The notes below the pieces were generated by a model, which saw only the letters and a program-made list of their open reading frames with translations, was not told the DNA's origin and did not search any database. From an uncultured Oscillospiraceae bacterium (GTDB lineage: Bacteria > Bacillota > Clostridia > Oscillospirales > Ruminococcaceae): DNA of 45,104 nucleotides. Where the stretch lies: positions 1 through 45,104 of the forward strand of contig CAJFOX010000042.1 of the NCBI GenBank assembly GCA_904397845.1, written 5' to 3'. Both the position numbers and the translations under genes were made by a program. This document shows, piece after piece, positions 15,245 to 23,427 of the stretch. The stretch's first letter is position 1, and the number at the start of each line of letters is the position of its first letter.

Positions 15245-15273
15245 TTGATTTAGCGGCAAAATTCATATATATT
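15245..15273 (+). promoter_or_regulatory. Promoter of the sortase gene
   Basis: TTGATT (15245-15250), 17-bp spacer, TATATT (15268-15273), about 40 nt before the start codon. Confidence 0.6.
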
Positions 15274-15312
15274 TAATGGTAGCCCAGGATTGACCTTTAA
15301 AGGAGAATGACC

Positions 15313-16158
15313 ATGAAATGTTCTTATAAAAAAATCTGTGCGCTGATTCTGACGCTGGTCATGGCTCTGTCCGTTACCGGATGCACAGATGACAGCAGCT
15401 CTTCCCTGCCGGAAGAGAAGCCCTCGGTTTATCCGTTTGTCAATACGCTAAAAGAACCGGAAGACAATACCATGCAGACAGTGGAGGCGCCGGCTCTGGT
15501 CGAACAGGTGAAGCAGAAGGCGGCTGAAGCAAACCGCGAGATCGTCGGATGGCTGCAGGTACCGGGAACAGATATCAACCAGCCGGTGGTTCAGACCACC
15601 AACAATACCAAGTACATGCGTTTGAATTACGAGGGCAGGTACAGCTTTCAGGGCTGCTACTGGGTAGACTATGAGTGCACGGTCGGGAACCGGGAAACCG
15701 AAAGCCGCAATACGATTATTTACGGGCATAACACGGCCGTCAGCCAGGATGATCCCAACGGCTTGGATTTTGCCCAGCTGCTGCGGTTTACCGACGAGGA
15801 ATTTGCCGCGTCCCACCCGTATATCTTTTTCTCTACTGGAGAGGAAGACATGGTTTGGGAAATTTTTGCCGTCATGTATACTGATGTCAATTTCCGCTAT
15901 ATTAATATGATTGACAGCGAAATTGATACCCTCGTCAGCGAGGGGCGGGCGCGGTCGGAGTTTGACTACGACGTAGAAGTGGATCCCATCAATGATAAGA
16001 TCCTAACCCTGTCCACCTGTACGGCAAAATACGGCTATGTCGGTGGAGAGGCGCGGGCGCGTTTTGTGGTCATGGCCCGCCTGGTGGAAGCGGATCGGGA
16101 GCTGAAGCCCACGGTCGGACTGGAGAAAAACGCCGATGTGAAAGCTCCGCAGCTGTAG
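15313..16158 (+). CDS. Class B sortase with a lipoprotein-type signal peptide
   Basis: A 281-residue transpeptidase of the sortase B family, which cleaves a sorting motif on secreted proteins and links them to an amine acceptor in the wall or a pilus. The catalytic triad is in view: His139 (IIYGHNT), Cys236 (LTLSTCTAKYG) and Arg248 or Arg250 (EARARFVVMARL). The N-terminus ends in a lipobox-like SVTGC with Cys24, then a Ser-rich linker, so this enzyme may be lipid-anchored instead of held by the usual transmembrane helix. Start 15313 is preferred over 15307 because GGAG is 7 nt upstream. No sorting-signal substrate is encoded nearby, so the partner is unknown. Confidence 0.88.
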   Translation: MKCSYKKICALILTLVMALSVTGCTDDSSSSLPEEKPSVYPFVNTLKEPEDNTMQTVEAPALVEQVKQKAAEANREIVGWLQVPGTDINQPVVQTTNNTKYMRLNYEGRYSFQGCYWVDYECTVGNRETESRNTIIYGHNTAVSQDDPNGLDFAQLLRFTDEEFAASHPYIFFSTGEEDMVWEIFAVMYTDVNFRYINMIDSEIDTLVSEGRARSEFDYDVEVDPINDKILTLSTCTAKYGYVGGEARARFVVMARLVEADRELKPTVGLEKNADVKAPQL

Positions 16159-16190
16159 TTGTAAACCAGCTTTTTGTTACATACAATCTT

Positions 16191-16217
16191 GCAGGGAGAA
16201 ATCCCTGCATTTGTTTT
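16191..16217 (+). terminator. Probable terminator after the sortase gene
   Basis: GCAGGGA (16191-16197), 4-nt loop, TCCCTGC (16202-16208), then ATTTGTTTTT. Modest stem. Confidence 0.55.
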
Positions 16218-16272
16218 TCACTGGTTTTTTGATTACAATGCTTCTGGCGGCAAAACGGAAAGGAAGATACCT

Positions 16273-17097
16273 ATGGAACTCGCGCTGTTAAAATGGATCC
16301 AATCTTTTTCGTCCCCTTTTTGGGATGGGATGTTTCAGCTGATCACCATGCTGGGAGAGCAGTGGGCGGTCATCCTGGTTTTGGCGGTATCCTATTGGGC
16401 TTTCGACAAAAAAACAGGGGAAGATCTTGCCTTTACCCTGCTGGTAAGCGGGCTGAGCAACAATATCTTAAAAGGATTTTTCCGTTTTGAGCGCCCCATT
16501 GGAATAGACGGCATCCGCACCCTGCGGGCGCATACGGCTACCGGCTACTCCTTTCCCAGTGGACACAGCCAGAATGCGGCGACGCTGTATTTCTTTCCGG
16601 CCCGCCGCGGCGGCGGATGGCGCTGGGCTGCCGCTGCGGTGGTCAGCCTGTTAGTGGGGCTGTCCCGGCTGTATTTGGGCGTGCACTACCCCAAAGATGT
16701 GGCGACAGGGCTGGCACTGGGAATCGCCGCAGTTTTTGTTTGTCCCATTTTGTGGAACCGGTTTGACCACAGGAAGATGCTTGCCATTATGACCGGCGTC
16801 TCTTTTTTGCTGACAATCGCACTGGGCCAGCAGGATTTATATAAAGCGTTTGGCCTTCTGGTAGGCTTTTGGGCTGGAATCGAGTTTGAACGGCGGTTTG
16901 TCTCTTTTTCCAACCAGGTCTCCACGGGGAAGAAAATCCTGCGTGTTCTGCTGGGCCTTTTTCTTTTAGGGGGCGCGCAATTTTTGCTCGGCCTGTTGTT
17001 TCCTCCGCTTTTTTGGTGGGATGCGGCACGGTATGCGTTGCTTGTGTTTGCAGCGCTGGGTTTATATCCGATGATCTTCCGCAAAGTAGGATTTTAA
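16273..17097 (+). CDS. PAP2 superfamily membrane phosphatase
   Basis: A 274-residue polytopic membrane phosphatase. All three PAP2 motifs are present: KGFFRFERP (motif 1), FPSGHSQN (motif 2) and SRLYLGVHYPKD (motif 3), supplying the Lys, Arg, two His and Asp needed for phosphoester hydrolysis at the outer membrane face. Likely substrates are lipid phosphates such as undecaprenyl pyrophosphate or phosphatidylglycerol phosphate. About seven transmembrane segments; the C-terminal third (after residue 180) is an extra hydrophobic extension beyond the core. The start at 16273 follows AAAGGAAG; the frame extends upstream to 16174 through the terminator and is not used. Location among envelope genes fits an isoprenoid-phosphate recycling role, which is inference. 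Confidence 0.87.
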   Translation: MELALLKWIQSFSSPFWDGMFQLITMLGEQWAVILVLAVSYWAFDKKTGEDLAFTLLVSGLSNNILKGFFRFERPIGIDGIRTLRAHTATGYSFPSGHSQNAATLYFFPARRGGGWRWAAAAVVSLLVGLSRLYLGVHYPKDVATGLALGIAAVFVCPILWNRFDHRKMLAIMTGVSFLLTIALGQQDLYKAFGLLVGFWAGIEFERRFVSFSNQVSTGKKILRVLLGLFLLGGAQFLLGLLFPPLFWWDAARYALLVFAALGLYPMIFRKVGF

Positions 17098-17133
17098 ACG
17101 TGGGAAAGTCTGAGAGCCAGTCGTTTCCAATGA

Positions 17134-17162
17134 TTGCTATTTTCCCTCCGGGTGGGTATAAT
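17134..17162 (+). promoter_or_regulatory. Promoter of murD
   Basis: TTGCTA (17134-17139), 17-bp spacer, perfect TATAAT (17157-17162). Confidence 0.65.
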
Positions 17163-17194
17163 AGGCGGTAGAAGATCGAAAAGGGGATTAAGCC

Positions 17195-18595
17195 ATGAAC
17201 GGTTGGAAAGCAAAAGAGTTTTTCCGGTGGGTGCGGGGCAAAAAAATCGCGTTTATCGGCGTGGGGGTAACCAATACCGACTGCATCCGCCTGTTTGCCA
17301 AAAAAGGCGCGGCAGTCTCGGTGCTGGACCGCAAAAGCCGGGAACAGCTGGGCCCTCTGGCCGATGAATTTGAGCAAGGCGGCATCCGGATGGTGCTGGG
17401 AGACGGCTATCTGGACGGCCTGACCGGCTATGATGCGGTGTTCCGCGCGCCGGGGATGTATTTTCACCATCCCGCGCTGGAAAAAGCCCGGCAGGAAGGA
17501 GCCGTCATCACCTCCGAAATGGAGCTGTTTTTTTCCTTATGCCCTTGCAAAATATATGCCGTCACCGGCTCTGACGGCAAGACCACCACTACCACGCTCA
17601 TCGCCGAAATGCTGAAAGCGGCTGGGAAAAAGGTCTACAAAGGCGGCAACATCGGCCGCGCTTTGCTGCCGGTAATCGAAGAGATTTCTCCCGACGATAC
17701 CGCAGTGGTGGAGCTTTCCAGTTTTCAGCTGATTTCCATGCGCCAAAGCCCGGATGTGGCGGTGATCACTAACGTGGCGCCCAACCACCTGGATGTGCAT
17801 CGGGATATGCAGGAATATATTGACAGCAAAAAAAATTTGGTTTTGCATCAGGATGGCTTTTCCCGCACAGTGCTGAACCGGGACAATGAGATTACCCGGA
17901 ACATGGAAGGGCTTGTCCGGGGTGAATTGCTGGAATTTTCCCGGCAGCGGCCGCTTTGGTCCGGCGCTTATCTTCGGCGGGACGGGCAGCTGTGCATGGG
18001 CTATCGGGGGGTGGAAACCCCGATTGTTCCTATGGATCAGATTAAACTGCCCGGGCTGCATAACGTGGAAAACTTTTTGGCCGCATACAGCGCCGTATGG
18101 GGCGACGTTCCGGTGGAAATCATGGCCCAGACTGCCCGGGAATTCGGCGGGGTAGAACACCGGATGGAACTTGTACGGGAGATTTGCGGCGTGAAATGGT
18201 ACAACGATTCCATCGGCACCAGCCCTACCCGCACCATTGCGGGGCTCAAAGCCTTTGGGCAGAAGATTATCCTGATTGCCGGCGGATATGACAAAAAGAT
18301 CCCCTATGAGCCGCTGGCTCCCTATCTGTGTGAAAAAGTGTCCCATCTGATCCTGATGGGCGCTACCGGCCCCAAGATCCAGCAGGCGCTGGAAGCCTGC
18401 CCGGATTACGATGGACAGCATCCGGCGGTATATTGGGCCGAATCGATGGAGCAGGCGGTACAGACTGCGGATGGTCTGGCGGGCAGCGGCGATATTGTGG
18501 CCCTGTCCCCTGCCAGCGCCAGCTTTGACCTGTATCCGAATTTTGAAAAGCGGGGCGAGCATTTCAAAAAGCTGGTAGCAGCCTTAAAACCGTAA
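17195..18595 (+). CDS. murD: UDP-N-acetylmuramoyl-L-alanine:D-glutamate ligase
   Basis: A 466-residue cytoplasmic Mur ligase that adds D-glutamate to UDP-MurNAc-L-Ala in peptidoglycan precursor synthesis. It has an N-terminal Rossmann-like UDP-binding domain (KKIAFIGVGVTNTDC), a central ATPase domain with the P-loop TGSDGKTTTT near residue 125 and ELSSFQL, the NHLDVHRDMQEYIDSKKNLV region (quoted in part) carrying the carbamylated Lys, and a C-terminal ligase domain with EHRMELV and YNDSIGTSPTRT. The ASFDLYPNFEKRGEHFK ending is typical of MurD. It stands outside a division/cell-wall cluster with its own promoter. The start follows AAGGGGA at about 8 nt. Confidence 0.95.
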   Translation: MNGWKAKEFFRWVRGKKIAFIGVGVTNTDCIRLFAKKGAAVSVLDRKSREQLGPLADEFEQGGIRMVLGDGYLDGLTGYDAVFRAPGMYFHHPALEKARQEGAVITSEMELFFSLCPCKIYAVTGSDGKTTTTTLIAEMLKAAGKKVYKGGNIGRALLPVIEEISPDDTAVVELSSFQLISMRQSPDVAVITNVAPNHLDVHRDMQEYIDSKKNLVLHQDGFSRTVLNRDNEITRNMEGLVRGELLEFSRQRPLWSGAYLRRDGQLCMGYRGVETPIVPMDQIKLPGLHNVENFLAAYSAVWGDVPVEIMAQTAREFGGVEHRMELVREICGVKWYNDSIGTSPTRTIAGLKAFGQKIILIAGGYDKKIPYEPLAPYLCEKVSHLILMGATGPKIQQALEACPDYDGQHPAVYWAESMEQAVQTADGLAGSGDIVALSPASASFDLYPNFEKRGEHFKKLVAALKP

Positions 18596-18661
18596 CAAGG
18601 GAGGATTCCCCCTATCCATAAAGGCCGCCGGTTTGCCCGGCGAAAAGAAAGGATGAAAACC

Positions 18662-19687
18662 ATGAACTGCAAAGATTTCCTGATGTGTTTGTCCCGTGCG
18701 GTGGGCGTTTCCGGACGGGAAAGTTCGGTGGTGGCGCTGGCCGCCGAAGAACTGCGGGCGCTGGGAGAGGTGTCGATCAGCCCGCTGGGCGATTTAATCT
18801 GTACCATCCGCCGGCCGGAAGAAGGCCAGAAAAATTTTATGCTGGACGCCCATGTGGACGAAATCGGCATGATTGTCACCTGGATTGACGACGAGGGGTT
18901 TTTAAAGGTTTCGCCGGTAGGCGGATTTGACCGCAGCCTGCTTTTGGCTTCGCAGGTATCGGTACATACAAAGCAGGGAGATCTGCCTGGGGTCATCTGT
19001 TCCATCCCGCCCCATCTGCAGAGCGGCGAGGCGAAAAACCCCAAATTTGAAGATATTTATATCGATATCGGCTACAGCAGGGAAGAGGCCGAAAAGCGGG
19101 TACAGCCCGGGGATATCGTTACTTTCGTCACCCCCACTCGGGAAATGCATGGCGGATTTATCACCGGAAAGGCCATTGACAACCGCTCCAGCTGCGTGGC
19201 GGTGATGCGGGCGGCAGAGCTTCTCAAGAATGAGGACAAACCCTATGGGCTGTCCGTCACTCTGACGACCCGGGAGGAAGTGGGCGGCATGGGTGCGCAG
19301 GCGGTGGCCTACACGGTAAACCCCACTCATGCGATAACGGTGGACGTGGGCTTTGGCTGGACGCCTGATTGTAAAAAAGAACAGTGCGGCACATTTGGCG
19401 CAGGCCCCATTGTAGCGTTTGGTTCCCTGTTGGACGCAGAAATGTCCCGCTCGCTGGTTGATGCTGCCCGGGAAGAAGGAATTCCCTATCAGACCGAAGC
19501 CATGGGCGGCGGGACCGGCACCAACGCCGACAGTATTCTCATTACCCGGGGCGGCGTGAAAACCGGCATACTTTCCATTCCGCAAGGATATATGCACACG
19601 CCGGTAGAAAAAATTCTGCCGGAGGATATTGAAAATACCGCCCGGCTGCTGGCCGCCTATGTGAAAAAGGAGGGGAACCGAAAATGA
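18662..19687 (+). CDS. M42 family metallopeptidase (copy 1)
   Basis: A 341-residue cytosolic aminopeptidase of family M42, which form large tetrahedral dodecamers and trim short peptides. The dinuclear metal ligands and catalytic residues are visible: His in DAHVDEIGMIV, Asp in KAIDNRSSC, the Glu pair in TREEVGGMGAQ, Asp in TVDVGFG and His in YMHTPVE. The start at 18662 is chosen since GAAAGG is 9 nt upstream; the ATG at 18653 directly abuts it. The stop overlaps the next M42 start by 4 nt, so the two are translationally coupled and may form mixed assemblies with different specificity. Confidence 0.9.
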   Translation: MNCKDFLMCLSRAVGVSGRESSVVALAAEELRALGEVSISPLGDLICTIRRPEEGQKNFMLDAHVDEIGMIVTWIDDEGFLKVSPVGGFDRSLLLASQVSVHTKQGDLPGVICSIPPHLQSGEAKNPKFEDIYIDIGYSREEAEKRVQPGDIVTFVTPTREMHGGFITGKAIDNRSSCVAVMRAAELLKNEDKPYGLSVTLTTREEVGGMGAQAVAYTVNPTHAITVDVGFGWTPDCKKEQCGTFGAGPIVAFGSLLDAEMSRSLVDAAREEGIPYQTEAMGGGTGTNADSILITRGGVKTGILSIPQGYMHTPVEKILPEDIENTARLLAAYVKKEGNRK

Positions 19688-20706
19688 TCCGTCTGATCGA
19701 AAATCTCTGCGCTGTCAATGGCGTTTCCGGCGATGAGCAGGATGTGGCCGCCGCCGTCATCGAGCAGATCAGGGACTACTGTGAATATGAAGTAACGCCT
19801 CTGGGCGATGTCGTCGCCTTTAAAAAAGGGGCAAAGCGCCCCCGCAACCGGGTGATGTTCGACGCGCATATGGACGAAGTTGGCTTTATTGTCACCTATA
19901 TCACCGAAGAGGGGTTTCTGCGCTTTGCCACGGTTGGCGGCATTGATAACCGGGTCATCCAAGGCAAACCGGTGGTGGTAGGCAAAAGCAAGGTCTATGG
20001 CATCATCAGCTCCAAACCTGTTCATCTGATCGACCGGGACCACCGGGATGACCCCATCAAAGCGGCAGATCTTTTGATCGACATCGGCTGCCGAAGCCGC
20101 GAAGAAGCGGAAGGGCTGGTCGGCGTAGGGGACCGGGTATATTTTGATTCCCCATTCGTGCGCTTCGGCAATGGATTCATTAAATCCAAGGCTTTAGACG
20201 ACCGGGCAGGCTGCGCAGTACTGATTAAAATGATCCAGTCTTCGTTGGAATACGACACCTATTTTTCCTTTACTACCCGGGAAGAAGTAGGAGGCATGGG
20301 CGCGCAAACGGCGGCTTATACGGTAAAACCGGATATCGCGGTGGCAGTGGAGACCACCACCGCTGCGGATATCGGCGGCGTGGCGCCGGAAAAGCGGGTC
20401 TGTTTTTTGGGTAAGGGCCCGGTGGTCTCCTTTATGGACAAAGGAACCATCTATGATAAACGGCTGTACCAGCTGGCGCTGGACACCGCAAAAGAGTATG
20501 GGATCAAGGCGCAACCCAAGCTGGGCGTGTTTGGCGGTAATAACGCGGGTTCCATGCATCAGGCGGCAGGCGGCATCCGCCCGGTGGGAATTTCCATGCC
20601 CTGCCGCTACCTGCATACCCCGTCTTGCGTACTGCAGGTAGCGGACATTACCGCCACTTACGATCTGCTGATGAAACTGTCCGAGGCGTACGCAGTCTGT
20701 GATTAA
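19684..20706 (+). CDS. M42 family metallopeptidase (copy 2)
   Basis: A 340-residue M42 peptidase, a diverged paralogue of the upstream gene. Ligand motifs are conserved (DAHMDEVGFIV, KALDDRAGC, TREEVGGMGAQ, RYLHTPSC). It differs in the ligand after the Glu pair, where ETTTAAD replaces DVGFG, and in the glycine-rich loop (GGNNAGSMHQ against GGGTGTNADS), which lines the substrate pocket, so its peptide preference probably differs. The start follows GGAGGGGAACCG and overlaps the previous stop (ATGA). The following acetyltransferase frame overlaps its stop by 8 nt, making a three-gene coupled unit. Confidence 0.9.
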   Translation: MIRLIENLCAVNGVSGDEQDVAAAVIEQIRDYCEYEVTPLGDVVAFKKGAKRPRNRVMFDAHMDEVGFIVTYITEEGFLRFATVGGIDNRVIQGKPVVVGKSKVYGIISSKPVHLIDRDHRDDPIKAADLLIDIGCRSREEAEGLVGVGDRVYFDSPFVRFGNGFIKSKALDDRAGCAVLIKMIQSSLEYDTYFSFTTREEVGGMGAQTAAYTVKPDIAVAVETTTAADIGGVAPEKRVCFLGKGPVVSFMDKGTIYDKRLYQLALDTAKEYGIKAQPKLGVFGGNNAGSMHQAAGGIRPVGISMPCRYLHTPSCVLQVADITATYDLLMKLSEAYAVCD

Positions 20707-21466
20707 AGCAGTACTGCCCGGAGACGACAGTTTTATCCGGGCGGCCGCCGGCCCGGATCCATATGGGGCGATTCATACAGCCCGATGGGATCTGTACGGC
20801 ATGGAAAGCGGCCCTCCCCGGTTCTGGCGCACGCCAAAGGCAGAAGGACTTCTGTCTATGTCTGGCGATACGCTGGTCGTATCCGGCTGTTTTCCCGACC
20901 CGGAAGAACTGGCGGCATTTTGTGCCGTCTCCGGCGCAAAAAAGCTGCGCGGTAGAAGTCAAACGCTGAAGGCAGCGGCAAAATGGCTGGGTTGGCCGAT
21001 CCAAATCCGGCAGATTCTATCTGCTGCCGGCGCACTGCGGCCTTCTGTGATCCCTCCGGGCTTTTGTGAACCATCGCCCCGGGAGGTTTATCCTCTGCTG
21101 CAGGCGGTGTTCGGTCTTCCCAAGGAGGATTTCGCCCCTTGGTACTGCGAAATTTCCCACAAGCTGCGCCACCGGCAGGGAGCCCTGTTGGGAGTGCGGG
21201 CTGCGGGAAAAATGGCCGCCACGGCCGGGATTTATCATCAAAACCGAAAAGCGGCGCTGATCGGGTCGGTGGCCACTGACCCTGCCTTCCGGCGGCGGGG
21301 ATATGCGTCAGCACTGGTATTTTCGCTGGCAGACCGGGCCCGGCAAAAAGGCCGCATTCCATTTGTCATCTGCCAGAACCCGGAGGCAGCGCAGGTGTAT
21401 GAGCAGATTGGATTTACCCTGTGGGGTGAGGAGTGGCTCTGCTGCCGAGATAAAACGGCTGGTTGA
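20699..21466 (+). CDS. GNAT family acetyltransferase with N-terminal extension
   Basis: A 255-residue protein whose C-terminal half (about 140-250) is a GNAT domain: GSVATDPAFRRRGYASALV contains the acetyl-CoA pyrophosphate loop R-R-x-G-Y-A, and NPEAAQVYEQIGF is the usual C-terminal motif. The N-terminal 130 residues are not recognised; FR47-like and two-domain GNATs have such extensions. The GTG start at 20699 overlaps the M42 stop and has GAGGCG about 10 nt upstream; a later start cannot be excluded. Coupling to the peptidases suggests that it modifies a peptide or amino-acid product, which is speculation. Confidence 0.75.
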   Translation: MIKAVLPGDDSFIRAAAGPDPYGAIHTARWDLYGMESGPPRFWRTPKAEGLLSMSGDTLVVSGCFPDPEELAAFCAVSGAKKLRGRSQTLKAAAKWLGWPIQIRQILSAAGALRPSVIPPGFCEPSPREVYPLLQAVFGLPKEDFAPWYCEISHKLRHRQGALLGVRAAGKMAATAGIYHQNRKAALIGSVATDPAFRRRGYASALVFSLADRARQKGRIPFVICQNPEAAQVYEQIGFTLWGEEWLCCRDKTAG

Positions 21467-21503
21467 CTCTTGACCCCGCAAGAAACCTTTATCAACAATA
21501 AGG

Positions 21504-21521
21504 GCGCCGCCGGTGGCGGCG
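21504..21521 (+). other. GC-rich hairpin before the YnbB-like gene
   Basis: GCGCCGCC and GGCGGCGT-type arms form a tight stem between the acetyltransferase stop and the next ribosome site, without a U-tract. It may stabilise or partly terminate the transcript. Confidence 0.35.
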
Positions 21522-21548
21522 TCTGCGGCATAAGGAGAATCAATTCCC

Positions 21549-22829
21549 ATGGATCAGAAATTTTTTGACATCGATCCCAGGCTGGAAAAGCTGGGGGAAC
21601 AAGCGCAGCTCGACTGTGCGCCGGCGTTTGCCCGCACGGAGGAAATCGGCGAATACAACAGCCGGAAAGTGCTGGCGGCCTTCATCCACAACGGGGTCAG
21701 CGAATCCCATTTCGCAGGAAGCACCGGCTACGGCTACGATGACCGGGGCCGCGAAACGCTGGAGGCGGTGATGGCCGAAATTACCGGTAGCGAAGACGCA
21801 CTGGTGCGGCATCATTTTGTATCCGGCACCCATACGCTGACCACTGCGCTGTTTGGGGTTCTTCGTCCAGGCGACGTAATGCTTTCCATCACCGGGCTGC
21901 CCTATGATACCATTCAGCCGGTTATCGGCATCCGTGGAGAAAACTGCGGTTCGCTGAAAGAATTCGGCATTGAATACCGGCAGGTGAATCTGCTGCCGGA
22001 TGGCACGCCGGATATCGAAGCCATCTCCGAGGCTGTGCGGGATCCCCGGGTCAAAGTGGCGTATGTGCAGCGGTCTCGCGGCTATTCTCTGCGACCGTCC
22101 ATCAATATGACGATGATGGAACAGCTGATTCGGGCGGTTCGGCAAAACAATCCCAAGGTGATCTTCATGGTGGACAACTGCTACGGCATTTTTACCGAAA
22201 AGCTGGAACCAACCCAGCTCGGCGCTGATTTAATCGTAGGGTCACTGATCAAAAATGCGGGCGGCGGAATCGCCCGCACCGGCGGATACATTGCAGGGCG
22301 GCGGGATTTGATCGAACAGTGCGCATACCGCCTGACCACGCCGGGGCAGGGAAAAGAGATTGGCTGCACACTGGGCGAACTGAGGAACATGTTTCTGGGG
22401 CTGTTTTTGGCCCCAAATGTGGTTTGCAATGCGGTAAAAACGGCGATTTTTGCCGCCTCGCTGTTTGAACGGCTGGGATTCCGCGTCACCCCATCCTGCC
22501 GCGACAGACGCACAGACATCATCCAATCCATCGAATTGGGCAGCGAAAAAGGGCTGGTCGCTTTTTGCAAGGGAATCCAGCGCGGTGCGCCGGTAGATTC
22601 CTTTGTAGTACCGGAGCCCTGGGATATGCCCGGTTACGAAAACAAAGTGGTGATGGCGGCAGGGGCGTTTCATCTGGGCGCTTCCATCGAGTTATCTGCC
22701 GACGGGCCGATCCGGGAGCCCTACGCGGCCTGGATGCAGGGCGGGCTTACCTACTTCACCGGCAAAACCGGCCTGCTGCTGGCAGCCCAAACCATGCTGG
22801 AGGACGGCGTTTTGTCCTTGGAGAATTGA
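21549..22829 (+). CDS. PLP-dependent lyase of the YnbB / methionine gamma-lyase-like family
   Basis: A 426-residue pyridoxal-phosphate enzyme of fold type I, in the family often annotated as methionine gamma-lyase family or aluminium resistance protein (PF06838, B. subtilis YnbB). The internal-aldimine Lys is in GSLIKNAGGGIA; the PLP-stacking region is RHHFVSGTHTLTTALFG (quoted in part) and the Asp that holds the pyridine nitrogen is in FMVDNCYG. The reaction in these proteins is not well established; sulfur amino-acid cleavage is the usual guess. AAGGAGA lies about 12 nt upstream of the start. The stop overlaps the -35 of the tRNA-Leu promoter. Confidence 0.87.
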   Translation: MDQKFFDIDPRLEKLGEQAQLDCAPAFARTEEIGEYNSRKVLAAFIHNGVSESHFAGSTGYGYDDRGRETLEAVMAEITGSEDALVRHHFVSGTHTLTTALFGVLRPGDVMLSITGLPYDTIQPVIGIRGENCGSLKEFGIEYRQVNLLPDGTPDIEAISEAVRDPRVKVAYVQRSRGYSLRPSINMTMMEQLIRAVRQNNPKVIFMVDNCYGIFTEKLEPTQLGADLIVGSLIKNAGGGIARTGGYIAGRRDLIEQCAYRLTTPGQGKEIGCTLGELRNMFLGLFLAPNVVCNAVKTAIFAASLFERLGFRVTPSCRDRRTDIIQSIELGSEKGLVAFCKGIQRGAPVDSFVVPEPWDMPGYENKVVMAAGAFHLGASIELSADGPIREPYAAWMQGGLTYFTGKTGLLLAAQTMLEDGVLSLEN

Positions 22830-22854
22830 CAAAAAAGCCAACCCATGATATCCT
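22826..22854 (+). promoter_or_regulatory. Promoter of tRNA-Leu
   Basis: Perfect TTGACA (22826-22831), overlapping the upstream stop codon, 17-bp spacer, TATCCT (22849-22854). Confidence 0.7.
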
Positions 22855-22904
22855 TTTAATGCAAAAAGAAGCGGCGTATGAGGGAAGTGTCATGCGCGCT
22901 ATCT

Positions 22905-22987
22905 GCGGGAGTGGCGGAATGGCAGACGCGCTGGTCTTAGGAACCAGTTCCTTTGGAGTGTGGGTTCGACCCCCATCTCCCGCACCA
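22905..22987 (+). tRNA. tRNA-Leu (anticodon UAG)
   Basis: Acceptor GCGGGAG pairs with CTCCCGC (22977-22983). Anticodon stem CTGGT/ACCAG with loop CTTAGGA gives anticodon TAG, reading CUA. A long variable arm and the GGTTCGACCCC T-arm follow. CCA is encoded at 22985-22987. Confidence 0.95.
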
Positions 22988-22991
22988 CCAA

Positions 22992-23074
22992 GCAAGGGCC
23001 TGGAGCCAGATGCGCTCCGGGCCTTTTGCTTTGCGGGGGATTTCCGCCCGCGTCCAAAACAAATCTAAACCGAC
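22992..23074 (+). repeat. Imperfect direct repeat, copy A
   Basis: About 80 bp directly following tRNA-Leu, similar to 23290-23371. Shared blocks include GCGCTCCGGGCC, TTTGCTTTGC, GGATTT and GCCC, in the same order with a 1-nt indel. Confidence 0.6.
22994..23027 (+). terminator. Terminator of tRNA-Leu
   Basis: AAGGGCCTGGAGC (22994-23006) pairs imperfectly with GCTCCGGGCCTTTT (23014-23027), ending in a U-tract. Confidence 0.7.
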
Positions 23075-23089
23075 CGACTATGTCACGCT

Positions 23090-23120
23090 GGAGCAAAGTC
23101 CGCTTTGCTCCGGCTTCTTT
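23090..23120 (+). terminator. Strong hairpin with T-tract
   Basis: GGAGCAAAG (23090-23098) pairs with CTTTGCTCC (23103-23111), followed by GGCTTCTTTTTT. No gene ends here, so it may be a second terminator for tRNA read-through. Confidence 0.5.
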
Positions 23121-23141
23121 TTTGCCTGCGGCAAAAAAGAA
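23115..23141. repeat. 12-bp perfect inverted repeat
   Basis: TTCTTTTTTGCC (23115-23126) and GGCAAAAAAGAA (23130-23141) around TGC. It overlaps the T-tract of the preceding hairpin, so the two structures are mutually exclusive. Confidence 0.5.
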
Positions 23142-23289
23142 GAAGTCATCTGCCCGCTCCCTTGCCCCTCTTTTTCCGCAAAAGGGCACGCTCGGCTTGC
23201 CTGCTCGGTTATAAACGTCCTCGCGACGGCACGCTGTCGCCACCACCCTTTTGCGGGTGCTTGCGATCCCAACTGCCCCCTGACATCAG

Positions 23290-23371
23290 ACAAGGGGCTG
23301 AAGCCATATCGCGCTCCGGGCCTTTGCTTTGCCCTGGATTTGCGCCCACATCCAAAGCAGATCGAAGCTGA
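23290..23371 (+). repeat. Imperfect direct repeat, copy B
   Basis: Second copy of the tRNA-Leu flank, about 298 bp downstream of copy A and without a tRNA. The stem that makes copy A a terminator is weakened here. Confidence 0.6.
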
Positions 23372-23390
23372 TTATCCTTCCTATGCGTGG

Positions 23391-23427
23391 AAGGCCCCGA
23401 CTTTGTGTAAAACAAAGCCGGGGCCTT
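23391..23427. terminator. Terminator-like hairpin
   Basis: AAGGCCCCGACTTTG (23391-23405) pairs with CAAAGCCGGGGCCTTT (23413-23428) with one mismatch, then TCTCTTCT. Confidence 0.55.

Noticed and set aside
13670-15259. A 529-codon open frame antisense to cardiolipin synthase, and similar long frames opposite the kinase, binding-protein, murD and mrdA genes
   Set aside because: They mirror GC-rich real genes, lack ribosome sites and show no recognisable domains; the sense frames carry full catalytic motifs.
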